A stretch of 26,359 nucleotides of DNA, taken from assembly GCA_041641375.1 (NCBI GenBank), contig JBEPYM010000032.1:1-26359 (forward strand), written 5' to 3'. Shown here piece after piece: positions 1 through 8,012 of this stretch (the stretch's first letter is position 1; each line of letters begins with the position of its first letter). This stretch comes from Paenibacillus_AK sp041641375 (GTDB lineage: Bacteria > Bacillota > Bacilli > Paenibacillales > YIM-B00363). The position numbers and the translations under genes are program-made. A model generated the notes under the pieces. The model was not told the DNA's origin. It saw only the letters and a program-made list of their open reading frames with translations, and ran no database searches.

Positions 1-705
1 GTTTGGTTTTCCCTGCAGATCGTCTCTAAGGTTGGCTGGAATTTGGAGCTGATCCGGATCATATTTCTCGTAATAGGCTCTTGGGACCAGGTAAGGGTCA
101 TGGGGCTCGAGCAAGCTGACCGTTGCAAACCATTTCTGTCCTTGTTCTTGCTGTCGCTTGATGAAGTCCAGACCGAGTGAATACAAGTAATAAGGCTCTG
201 TTGCCTCAGCAGGTTCATCATACACACCATACAATGGCCGCACGTCATAACCGGAATGAATCAGGTTATATTCCGGATCAAGACGGCTGTCGCCAAGTCC
301 CAACCCCGTACGATACTCCTTGTATGCTTCCGAATGAACTAGGACTGCTTCATGAAATCCATAGCTCCTTGGATTTTCTGTCCGCTCAATATGCCATTTG
401 CCGAAATAGCCGCCCACATATCCGTTCGCCGTCAAGTGCTCCGACCACATCTGTAGGCCATGAACCAGATCAGCCCGGTATGGCTTTACATTATGAGTCA
501 CATCTACCATCCCGTGCCTGCTAGGATATTGTCCCGTCATCATGCTTGCTCTGGCCGGAGAGCAGATGGCATTCGGCGTGTAGGCATAGTCGAATTTGAC
601 ACCATGCTCCGCAATAAGCGACTGAAGATGAGGCATCTGGCAGGGACTTTGTGGATCTAGGACATCCGCCCGGAGTTGGTCGCACATCAGCAATAAGACA
701 TTCAT
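1..705 (-). CDS. Sulfatase, N-terminal 235 residues (3' end beyond the window)
   Basis: Type I (formylglycine-dependent) sulfatase hydrolysing sulfate esters, probably in the cytoplasm because no signal peptide is visible. Seen: an N-terminal metal-site strand (VLLLMCDQLRAD), the active-site signature CSPAR with the Cys at about residue 48 (the residue normally oxidised to formylglycine), and GYFGKWHIE at about residue 105, typical of the family. The frame stays open to base 1, so the C-terminal metal ligands are not visible. The ATG at 705 overlaps the stop of the upstream ROK gene (ATGA), and a GGAGG lies 12 nt upstream inside that gene, so translation is probably coupled. No sulfatase-maturing enzyme is seen in the window. 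The substrate is unknown; the neighbourhood suggests a sulfated sugar released from a polysaccharide. Confidence 0.93.
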   Translation of the reverse strand, partial: MNVLLLMCDQLRADVLDPQSPCQMPHLQSLIAEHGVKFDYAYTPNAICSPARASMMTGQYPSRHGMVDVTHNVKPYRADLVHGLQMWSEHLTANGYVGGYFGKWHIERTENPRSYGFHEAVLVHSEAYKEYRTGLGLGDSRLDPEYNLIHSGYDVRPLYGVYDEPAEATEPYYLYSLGLDFIKRQQEQGQKWFATVSLLEPHDPYLVPRAYYEKYDPDQLQIPANLRDDLQGKPN

Positions 706-1964
706 AATTGGGGAAACCCTCCTTCAATTTGGGGTGCGAGGTCGTACCTGTTCCTGGAGCCCCATAAGCTCCCATGATGCTCCGGAGAATAAAGCTGTGT
801 GAGGATGAGCGCTGCGGGACCTAACAGATCCTGTATGCTTGCATCCAGGCTTGAAAAAACAAGCTCCACGGCCCTGTTGGAAGGCAGCGCGCGCTGCTGC
901 ACGATACGTTTAATTTCCTCGAGCACGGCTACCCCACCAAGCGTAATCACTCCTTGAAGCACGACGATCTCCGGATTAAACAGGTTGACGAGATTGGCTA
1001 TACCTGCACCAATCCAATAGCAGGTATGGTTGTGAAGGACATCCCGGACGATGGAATCTCCGGAATGGTACCTAGCGAACAATGCGCCTGGCTCCATTCC
1101 TGCATACCTCGGATTCCGCAGCACGAGCTGCTCCTGAAATGCTGCCATGGATCCCAGGGTTTCCCAACAGCCCCGCTGCCCACAGGAGCATAGCGGTCCG
1201 CCATCCAGGAGTACCGTATGACCTGCTGTACCCCCTCCGCCAGCAGCCCCCGTGTATAGCTCATGCTGAATGACCACACCTGCGCCGATTCCCCGTGAAA
1301 CGGAGACACTAATGGCATGCTTGCGGTTCTTGAGCCGACCAAACCTCATCTCGGCATAAGTGAGCGCTCGTGCGCTGTTCTCGATCAGAACCGGAATGCC
1401 AAGCTCTCGCTCGAACCATGCCCGCACCGGTATTTCCCGCCATCCTGGAAGGCTTGCTGAATAGTTCAACACTCCTGACTCTGGCTGGACCTGTCCACGA
1501 AGGGAGATAGCTGCTGCCAGTATGGTCATAGTAGAATGTTTCAAACGGAGCTGCGCAAGAATTGATCGGATGTCTTCAATAATGAGACGGAAGCTTAACG
1601 TGTAATCATCAAACAATAACGTTTGCTTCGTTGTTCTTTCCAGAATTGTAGCATGTAGATCACAAACCGCAATCTCGTAGCTGCTTGCCTGGAACGAAAC
1701 CAGTACAAGGTAAGCAGCCGAAGGGCGAATTCCCAGATAAGTAGGCTTCTTGCCGCCCAGTTCGGTTGTATCTCCCTGTCCAACCTCCTCAACCAGCCCG
1801 TCCTGCATCAATTCATCGACGAGCAAAGTGACCGCAGCCCGGCTGAGTCCCAACGCTGCCGCCAGATCAGCCCTGGAATAGGATCCACTACTGATCAGTC
1901 GAAGGAGATTTACACGATTGTTACTTTTCAAATCCGCTGCTTTGACGGATTTCAACATTCGCAT
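702..1964 (-). CDS. ROK-family (NagC/XylR-type) transcriptional repressor
   Basis: Predicted sugar-responsive DNA-binding repressor of about 420 residues. Seen: an N-terminal winged helix (residues 33-60, LAAALGLSRAAVTLLVDEL), then a sugar-kinase-like ROK domain with the zinc motif CSCGQRGCWE (Cys 259, 261, 266; His 249). The Glu of the usual ROK GExGH sugar-binding motif is replaced (GTAGH), and the kinase-type ENDAN is ENSAR, so it is not a kinase and its ligand may be unusual. The frame stays open to 2105, but a sigma-A promoter and operator-like repeats lie in 1982-2049, so the start is taken at ATG 1964, behind a G-rich AGGTGGGTGGGG stretch (ATG 1958 is also possible). It overlaps the sulfatase gene by 4 bp, so the two probably share a transcript. 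Family call firm; ligand and targets inferred. Confidence 0.92.
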   Translation of the reverse strand: MRMLKSVKAADLKSNNRVNLLRLISSGSYSRADLAAALGLSRAAVTLLVDELMQDGLVEEVGQGDTTELGGKKPTYLGIRPSAAYLVLVSFQASSYEIAVCDLHATILERTTKQTLLFDDYTLSFRLIIEDIRSILAQLRLKHSTMTILAAAISLRGQVQPESGVLNYSASLPGWREIPVRAWFERELGIPVLIENSARALTYAEMRFGRLKNRKHAISVSVSRGIGAGVVIQHELYTGAAGGGGTAGHTVLLDGGPLCSCGQRGCWETLGSMAAFQEQLVLRNPRYAGMEPGALFARYHSGDSIVRDVLHNHTCYWIGAGIANLVNLFNPEIVVLQGVITLGGVAVLEEIKRIVQQRALPSNRAVELVFSSLDASIQDLLGPAALILTQLYSPEHHGSLWGSRNRYDLAPQIEGGFPQL

Positions 1965-1981
1965 GTTACCCCACCCACCTA

Positions 1982-2006
1982 GGTATGTTAAAATAGTTAA
2001 CTTACC
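1982..2006 (-). promoter_or_regulatory. Inverted repeat, candidate ROK operator
   Basis: Left half GGTATGTTAA (1982-1991) and right half TTAACTTACC (1997-2006) form an inverted repeat with one mismatch across a 5-nt spacer. A further half, TAACATACCT (2024-2033), is the exact reverse complement of 1981-1990 and overlaps the -10 box. The repeats lie between the predicted promoter and the ROK start codon, which fits autorepression. Binding by this ROK protein is inferred. Confidence 0.6.
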
Positions 2007-2019
2007 TCGTTTGTTTAGC

Positions 2020-2049
2020 ATTATAACATACCTCTCAAACCATAAACAA
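2020..2049 (-). promoter_or_regulatory. Sigma-A-type promoter of the ROK-sulfatase unit
   Basis: On the minus strand a perfect TATAAT (2020-2025) follows TTGTTT (2044-2049) with an 18-nt spacer. It lies downstream of the terminator of the dehydrogenase gene and upstream of the ROK start, giving a leader of about 50 nt that contains the operator-like repeats. Confidence 0.65.
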
Positions 2050-2075
2050 TTCCCCTTACAAAAATCATACCCTTC

Positions 2076-2117
2076 AAAGAAAAAGCGATCTCTGCTGAAA
2101 AGCATGCAGAGATCGCT
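2076..2117 (-). terminator. Rho-independent terminator after the dehydrogenase gene
   Basis: A perfect 12-bp stem (2084-2095 with 2106-2117) encloses a 10-nt loop. On the minus strand it is followed by TTTTCTTT. It closes the transporter-GH2-dehydrogenase unit about 30 bp after the dehydrogenase stop. Confidence 0.85.
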
Positions 2118-2148
2118 CTTTCTATAAAGCCATAATAAACAGGAACCA

Positions 2149-3180
2149 TTACTCCACTTCGCAATCGATCATCACATGGATCGTGTCGCCCTTGTGCTCA
2201 TTCCGCAGCTGAAAGGCTCGTGCCACCTCAGCCAGCGGCACGACATGTGTGATCATCTCTTCCGTATTGATCAGCCCGTCCAGCACCAACCGCAGTCCCT
2301 CGTCGAAAAATCGGCGATTGTCGATATCGCGCTTCGGCTCTGTCGAAAGGATATCCAGCCGCTTTTTGTGTACTTTAAAGAAATCGACCGGCTTCCGGCA
2401 TGTGCCGATACAGCCGTACATGACGATGCGCCCGTTCTGCGCCGCCGCATTGATGGCATCCACCATACCTTCGCCCTCCAGCAGGCAGGGGATCACAACA
2501 TCGAAGCCGTCAGGAAAATCTTTGCCGACGATATCCATCGTGTTGGCGTGTTCATCCGGCATCTTATACGTATGGGTCGCTCCATATTTGCGCGCAAGTG
2601 CCAGCTTCTCGTCAAACAGGTCCGTAACAACAAGATTACGTGGGCTGAATAAGCTGACAACCTGCGTCATGACGAGTCCGCTGACGCCTTGCCCGGTAAT
2701 CAGCACGTTCTTGTGAGGTGAAATTTCGCCCAGCTCTGCAGCATGAATGATGCCGGGAAGCACCTCAATCAAAGAACCCTCGATAAGCGGAAGCTCTTTC
2801 GGAAGCACCTTGACGGAGAACGGACTGCAGCACACGTATTCGGCAAACGCACCCCAGACGTAACGAAGCGCAACATGATCGCCTTGCTTAATGCCAATTA
2901 CATTGGGACCTACCTTGTCAATGACTCCGGCAACCTCATGCCCAAGCCGAGTCGGATAGGATATAAATTCCGGCTCGCGGGCACCGCGAAACACTTCGAC
3001 ATCGCTGCCGCAAATCCCGACCCACTTAACCTTGACGCGTACCTCGCCCTCCTTCGGCTCGGGAATCAGGGCCCGTCTTACGCTTATTTCTCCAATTGCG
3101 TCCATAACCGCGCACATCTGTGTTCCGGGTCCGTCGTATTCTACCAGCTCCATAGGCGGTACCGACATCTTACGCACCAT
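2149..3180 (-). CDS. Zinc-type medium-chain alcohol/polyol dehydrogenase
   Basis: Predicted cytoplasmic NAD(P)-dependent oxidoreductase of the medium-chain dehydrogenase family, 343 residues from ATG 3180, likely acting on a sugar or polyol. Seen: catalytic-zinc residues in GICGSD (Cys57) and LGHEVAG (His81, Glu82), a Rossmann fingerprint GQGVSG (163-168), and Asp187 at the end of the second strand, which favours NAD over NADP. The lobe with four structural-zinc cysteines found in many relatives is absent. ATG 3180 is preferred over the upstream ATG 3219 because GGAGG sits exactly 8 nt before it. It lies 48 nt after the GH2 stop and is the last gene of the unit. Substrate unknown. Confidence 0.9.
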   Translation of the reverse strand: MVRKMSVPPMELVEYDGPGTQMCAVMDAIGEISVRRALIPEPKEGEVRVKVKWVGICGSDVEVFRGAREPEFISYPTRLGHEVAGVIDKVGPNVIGIKQGDHVALRYVWGAFAEYVCCSPFSVKVLPKELPLIEGSLIEVLPGIIHAAELGEISPHKNVLITGQGVSGLVMTQVVSLFSPRNLVVTDLFDEKLALARKYGATHTYKMPDEHANTMDIVGKDFPDGFDVVIPCLLEGEGMVDAINAAAQNGRIVMYGCIGTCRKPVDFFKVHKKRLDILSTEPKRDIDNRRFFDEGLRLVLDGLINTEEMITHVVPLAEVARAFQLRNEHKGDTIHVMIDCEVE

Positions 3181-3228
3181 GATAGAAACCTCCATTTTCT
3201 TAAGCATTGTATCTAGCATCTCGCAGCA

Positions 3229-6099
3229 TCAATGTGATTTTTTCGTCGCGACAGCTGGTTGTGCTCGGCCGGGCAGTGATGCAAGGAATGCAGGCTGCAC
3301 GCTGACCTCAGGCTGAAACTGTTGGCTATCCATGTAATACAGCATCCGGGATAACAGGTCCACGGCCGAAACATGACTTGCTCCAGGTGTATCGAATCGG
3401 AAGCTGGTGATTAGCAGCTTGCCTCGGCCAACCGACACTTCAAAGACATGTGCAAGCTTCTGCGGTCGCTTCTGCTTATAGCTTGGGATGCCCATAATGA
3501 TCGGCTCGAGTTGCTCCGGCCAGCCGCGAAGGCTGACCGCCATGCCCAGCTCATTCCGATTGCCGTCAAGCTCCGCCGTTCCGCTCATTACGCTGGCGAA
3601 CGGAATATCGCACCAGCCCTTGTGTGGAAAGCTGCGGAAGAGCGGATGGTCGCGGATGATCGTTCCTCTTGGAAACTCCGAACGTCCTGCTCCCCACTCC
3701 GTTACTTCACCCTCCAGCACACCTCTGGCCAACAGCAATGCGCGGCCGCCTTGCTCTACATGATCGATAAGTTGCTGGTCAAGTGCCCCGGAGATCAACA
3801 ACGTATTCGGATCGATCCGCTGATGATTTATCCGGCCCGCCTCTGGAAGCAAAGTACGGAAACTGAGCTCCGTTGACGCATCCATCCCATATAGCGCAAC
3901 CTTGCCTGCAAGGTCAGAAAGTCTCGGATCAGGCAACAGCCAGGCGTTCCATAGGTTTCGAATGAACCCTTGCCCTCCGAAGGTGAGCTCTGCGTGAAGC
4001 TCCAGCTTCGAAGCTTGTTCCGTCCTGGGAAGCATTCGATAATCTACCCCGATAGGCTTTACCTCGCCGCACGACAAATCAATTTGTGTATGCTCTCCCT
4101 CGGCCACGAGTTCCCCGTTCTCCAATCGAAGCTCCCAACGGAATGTAGCTCCTTGAATGGGGGCGCTGCCATAATGTGAGCAGACAAAGGCGAACGGCAC
4201 AAAGCTTTCTCCACGGAACAGTCGGTTCTGCCAACGCGTTTGCCAAAGCAGCACCGTTTCCCCATTGTACCTAAGCGTCTCTTCTGGCGAAGCTGCCTTC
4301 TGGCCAAAAAAATCGTCTACTACACCCCAATGAAACGATCCAGAATCACGGAAGGTGCATAGCTGGTACCCTTCCCATCTACCGCCAGGGTTCCAGTAAT
4401 CACTCTGGGAGGTATCGTTCTGACGGATTTCCTCCAGCACCAGCTTGCGGCACAACGCTTGAAGCTTCTGCGTGTTCGTCGTAAATAATGGCCAGTACGG
4501 CTTCAAGCCTGCCTCCTCAAGCCTACGACTCGTATATTGAATGCGCCACGGACGCAGCGTTCCCGCGTAACGTGTGCTTAGCGCAGAGTCGACATAGGAG
4601 GCTCCCGCCTTCCGGCATTCGTGATAAATCGGCGCATATCGCAGCGTCCGCTCCGGATCCTCCTGATCAAACCATCCTGTACTGCTTGACTGGATCAAGC
4701 GAGTGGGGTCCAGTTCTCGTGCCAGAGTGGCAAACCGCTTCACATCGTCCGGCACTGGGAATGACTCGTTGCCCATACACCATACAATGACTGAGGGATG
4801 GTTCCGATCCCTGCGGATCAGGGCCTGCCACATTTCCTCAGCAAGCTCTTCTCGTATCTTCCAGGTCTTATTTCCTTTGCGCTTATCCGTACGCATGAGA
4901 ACGCCAAGCTCATTATGAGCGAGCAGCCCAAGCTCGTCACAGACCTCCAAATACTCCACACCTGGAAAATGAGTATGATGCCGCAAAAAGTTAAAGCCAT
5001 ACGCTTTATAAACCGCAAGCTCGCGTCCCAATTCCTCACGGTCTGTAGAGGGTGATACGGTATGAGGCCAATGGTAATGGACCATATCTCCCCGAAGATA
5101 AACCGGATACCCGTTTAAGAGAATGTGCGTATCGTCGTATGTGATCGATCGGAAGCCGAATCTCTCTGTTAAGGAATCGGCGCAATCTCTATTGTCCTTA
5201 TATAAAGCGGCCGTAACACGATATAAATTGGGCTCTCGATCCGACCATCGCTTTGGTTCCTTAACATGGAGCTGAATAGCAGCACGCGACCCCGACACCG
5301 CGATACATCCGCTCGAGACAAGTTGGTCATCTTCTCCCCATGGGGTGATGTCGGCACGAAGCACATATTCCTTGCTTTCAAGCTCGCCTTCCCCATCCAG
5401 CTCGCACTGGACAAGTACGTTGCCGGTCTTGGGGTCAGCCATCACGAACAATTCACGAATGGACGGCACACCGCAAGCAACCAGCTCAACCCCCCGATAG
5501 ATACCGGTCCATACCATCTCGGTGGTCATTGCTCCAAAGCCGTGAGACGTCTCAAGAAAATCGCTCGTTTCATTTGTCGAGGTGTTTTCTACTTGTACCG
5601 TAATATCGTTCACAGCACCGATTCGTACCAAATCTGTTACATCAAAGCCAAAAGGCGCTGCAGCCAGGCGGTGCTCCCCAACATATGCGCCGTTCAGCCA
5701 TATCCGACACTGCATCGAGACGCCGCCAAAATGCAGCCAAATCCGTTTGCTGTTGAGAGCGTTTCTCCATGAATCACTAACCTTAAACGACTTCTTATAC
5801 CAAGAGAGGCCTCGAAACGGTACGTCCGACGTTTGCCCCCAACCCGGCTGCATAGGCTCTATGCAAGTAACACCTTTGCCCTGTGCCTCCAGGCATCCGG
5901 GTACTGCAATCGTATCTGTCAGGATCTGTTCCTCCGAAAACCATCGCTGCGCTTCCCCAGCTTGAGAGGGATCCAACTGAAACTGCCACTCACCGTTTAA
6001 TTCCATATAGAGACGATCTTGAGAGCGTGCAAGCTCGTTCACCCTGACCGGCACTTGCTTTCTGAAATACAATGTATCACCCACCAACTCTAAATACAT
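3229..6099 (-). CDS. Glycoside hydrolase family 2 protein (beta-galactosidase/beta-glucuronidase-like)
   Basis: Large retaining beta-glycosidase of 956 residues without a signal peptide, so probably cytoplasmic and acting on imported oligosaccharides. Seen: an N-terminal jelly-roll sugar-binding domain (about 30-210, with WYKKSF, LHFGGV and AEVWLNG-like segments), a central Ig-like domain, and a TIM barrel from about 325. GNES gives the acid/base candidate Glu445, and YHEC gives the nucleophile candidate Glu494. The barrel ends in a GYQL/FRDSGSFHWGVVDDF segment. From about residue 760 to 930 the C-terminus looks like a class I glutamine-amidotransferase-like fold (VALYGMD..., GGRALLLARG, GRGKLLITSFRFDTPGA). 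The start codon has no clear Shine-Dalgarno, so an internal start nearby is possible. It sits between the solute-binding protein and the dehydrogenase. The released sugar cannot be told from sequence. Confidence 0.92.
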   Translation of the reverse strand: MYLELVGDTLYFRKQVPVRVNELARSQDRLYMELNGEWQFQLDPSQAGEAQRWFSEEQILTDTIAVPGCLEAQGKGVTCIEPMQPGWGQTSDVPFRGLSWYKKSFKVSDSWRNALNSKRIWLHFGGVSMQCRIWLNGAYVGEHRLAAAPFGFDVTDLVRIGAVNDITVQVENTSTNETSDFLETSHGFGAMTTEMVWTGIYRGVELVACGVPSIRELFVMADPKTGNVLVQCELDGEGELESKEYVLRADITPWGEDDQLVSSGCIAVSGSRAAIQLHVKEPKRWSDREPNLYRVTAALYKDNRDCADSLTERFGFRSITYDDTHILLNGYPVYLRGDMVHYHWPHTVSPSTDREELGRELAVYKAYGFNFLRHHTHFPGVEYLEVCDELGLLAHNELGVLMRTDKRKGNKTWKIREELAEEMWQALIRRDRNHPSVIVWCMGNESFPVPDDVKRFATLARELDPTRLIQSSSTGWFDQEDPERTLRYAPIYHECRKAGASYVDSALSTRYAGTLRPWRIQYTSRRLEEAGLKPYWPLFTTNTQKLQALCRKLVLEEIRQNDTSQSDYWNPGGRWEGYQLCTFRDSGSFHWGVVDDFFGQKAASPEETLRYNGETVLLWQTRWQNRLFRGESFVPFAFVCSHYGSAPIQGATFRWELRLENGELVAEGEHTQIDLSCGEVKPIGVDYRMLPRTEQASKLELHAELTFGGQGFIRNLWNAWLLPDPRLSDLAGKVALYGMDASTELSFRTLLPEAGRINHQRIDPNTLLISGALDQQLIDHVEQGGRALLLARGVLEGEVTEWGAGRSEFPRGTIIRDHPLFRSFPHKGWCDIPFASVMSGTAELDGNRNELGMAVSLRGWPEQLEPIIMGIPSYKQKRPQKLAHVFEVSVGRGKLLITSFRFDTPGASHVSAVDLLSRMLYYMDSQQFQPEVSVQPAFLASLPGRAQPAVATKKSH

Positions 6100-6150
6100 G
6101 TTATACCCAGCCTATACCCAGCCCGATGACCGTCCAATATGTTGCATCAT

Positions 6151-6183
6151 AGAGGAAACCCAACGACAAGTTGGGTTTCCTCT
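6151..6183 (-). other. Perfect 14-bp intercistronic hairpin after the solute-binding protein gene
   Basis: Left arm 6151-6164 and right arm 6170-6183 are exact complements around a 5-nt loop. Neither strand has a T-run after the stem, so this is not a standard terminator. In the minus-strand transcript it starts 17 nt after the solute-binding protein stop. It could protect that part of the mRNA from 3' decay, or give partial termination. Confidence 0.6.
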
Positions 6184-6200
6184 GCAATGACTTATTCAGC

Positions 6201-7892
6201 TTATTTCTTCAAATTCTTCTGCCAATCGTTAACTTCCTTCGTGATCGCATCACCGCCGCCCGTTTTCCAATCCGTTACGAATTTATCGAATGCGGAGATC
6301 GGCAGGTTACCGTACATGATCTTCGTGAATGTTTCGAGCTCCATCTTGTCGAGCAGCTCGCCCTTGTCGGACATCGTCTTGGTAAATTGTCCGTTATAGG
6401 CATTGATTACGCTATGATCCTTCGTTTCCCACTGAATCCCGCCTGTCTTGATATCATAAGGGTCCTTAGCACGACGCTCATTCTCCGCTTTCTCATAAGG
6501 CGTCTCCAGTGGCAAACCTTTCGCGCCTTTGTAAAGGGAATAGACGAACAGCTTCGGATCAAGCGGTGTGCGGACATGGTTGTAATGGCGTACCCGCTCG
6601 AAGCCGGTTACCTTCTGAATCACGGGACGATCGGTGCTCATCTTGCCGTTATCGAAGACATAATCGTAGCCTTCAAACATTCCGAACTCAAATTCGGAGC
6701 CCGGCTTCGGATTTGCATAATGATCCCACAGATAATTCTGGAGTACGAACCAAGCCTCCGGATTTTTCATATCCTTGTTGATCAGTGCTACATGAGACAA
6801 TACATCCGTACCGATACGAGCTTGACCACCTGGTCCTTTCGGAATTGGAGCTTGAACGATCTCTGCACCCTTCACGTTCTTGATGACATCCTGGAAGCGG
6901 GACAATCCCCACCGAGGCGAGAAGATCACCCCTGCTTTACCTGCTGCGTAAATTTCACCAGATTTGTTGCCGTCCCATAGTCCAACTTCCTTATGCATAT
7001 ATCCCTTCTGCATCCAGGAATTGAGCTTCTCCAGAGCTTGCTTCGCGCCAGGCTGCACGGATCCGTATTGCAGGCTGCCGTCTTTTCCCTTCGTCCAAAT
7101 ACCCGGTAGGGTTCCGTATGCACCGAACAACCAAGCCATATCGCCCACTGGTGATGCAAACCCATCCTTGCCGCTAACTGTTATTCCGTACGTATCCTTC
7201 ACGCCATTGCCATCCGGGTCTTTGTTGGTAAAGGCATCAAGTACAACTTCGAGCTCTTCAACTGTAGTCGGAACCTTCAGCCCCAACTTGTCGAGCCAAT
7301 CCTTGCGAAGGTGCATCACCACATCGTTATGCAGAGCCGGGCGGAACATGGGAAGCGCCATTCTTTTTCCATCGCGAACATGTGGATTCCAAGTGTAGTC
7401 GTATTCCTTCTGTGTGTCTTTCCAATACTTATTTGCATATTTGTCGAACAAAGTGCCCACTTCACGGAACATGCCGGAATCAACTAGTTCATGAGCAAGA
7501 TACCCTTCTTGACCGTGGGCGCTCAGTACGATAACATCGGGAAGCTTATTGCCTGCCGCCAATTCAAGCCGAAGCTTGTTCGGATATCCATTGTTTTGCG
7601 AGGTAACTTGCCATAAAAATTGAAGCTCGATTCCAAGCCGTTCCTTCGCCCATCGTGTAAGCTTATTGTCGTTCATGGACTCATTCGGTCGGAAAGGCTC
7701 TTCGTGTCCAATTACCATCGTCATCTTTACCGGCGGATCGAATTTCCCATCCTTGAGCACCAGTGCATCCTTTGGAGCATCAGAGCCTTTTTGAGGCTGT
7801 GCGCCCGGAGCGCCGCTGCCACCTGTACAGCCCGCCAGAAGTGAAGCTGTGAGAAAAACCGACATTGTGCCTGAAAACAATTTTCTTTTCAC
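6201..7892 (-). CDS. Extracellular solute-binding lipoprotein of a carbohydrate ABC transporter (LplA-type)
   Basis: Membrane-anchored sugar-binding protein that feeds the two permeases encoded just upstream. Seen: a basic N-terminus, a hydrophobic segment and the lipobox LLAGC followed by a Gly/Ser/Pro-rich linker; about 560 residues, the usual size of the long LplA-like class; a DPDGNGVKD segment resembling a calcium-binding loop; and the family-typical ending (YGNLPISAFDKFVTDWKTGGGDAITKEV, given here as a description of 6210-6330). GTG 7892 is preferred because GGGGGA precedes it by 6 nt and the signal peptide then starts KRK; ATG 7910 is in frame but has no Shine-Dalgarno. The 120-nt gap to the permease gene is AT-rich and could hold a weak internal promoter. 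Confidence 0.93.
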   Translation of the reverse strand: MKRKLFSGTMSVFLTASLLAGCTGGSGAPGAQPQKGSDAPKDALVLKDGKFDPPVKMTMVIGHEEPFRPNESMNDNKLTRWAKERLGIELQFLWQVTSQNNGYPNKLRLELAAGNKLPDVIVLSAHGQEGYLAHELVDSGMFREVGTLFDKYANKYWKDTQKEYDYTWNPHVRDGKRMALPMFRPALHNDVVMHLRKDWLDKLGLKVPTTVEELEVVLDAFTNKDPDGNGVKDTYGITVSGKDGFASPVGDMAWLFGAYGTLPGIWTKGKDGSLQYGSVQPGAKQALEKLNSWMQKGYMHKEVGLWDGNKSGEIYAAGKAGVIFSPRWGLSRFQDVIKNVKGAEIVQAPIPKGPGGQARIGTDVLSHVALINKDMKNPEAWFVLQNYLWDHYANPKPGSEFEFGMFEGYDYVFDNGKMSTDRPVIQKVTGFERVRHYNHVRTPLDPKLFVYSLYKGAKGLPLETPYEKAENERRAKDPYDIKTGGIQWETKDHSVINAYNGQFTKTMSDKGELLDKMELETFTKIMYGNLPISAFDKFVTDWKTGGGDAITKEVNDWQKNLKK

Positions 7893-8012
7893 GTACAATC
7901 CCCCAATCATTATGTTGTTACTGCTTACATTACTAATTAACCATGTATTTTGATTAATATGAAGATATAAACTTTTAACTTTATGGTATTTTGTTAGACA
8001 GTATTGATACGG

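Noticed and set aside
1965..2105. In-frame N-terminal extension of the ROK protein to 2105
   Set aside because: The stretch contains the terminator of the preceding unit, a perfect TATAAT promoter and operator-like repeats. The winged-helix domain begins normally after ATG 1964.
5266..5772. Long plus-strand open frame opposite the GH2 gene (and similar ones opposite other genes)
   Set aside because: The minus-strand product is a clear GH2 enzyme. The plus frame has no family features or ribosome site and reflects codon bias of the real gene.
6102..6123. Tandem 11-bp repeat (TATACCCAGCC twice) before the GH2 start
   Set aside because: Only two copies, no inverted symmetry and no match elsewhere in the window; probably a chance duplication, though it may disturb the GH2 ribosome site.
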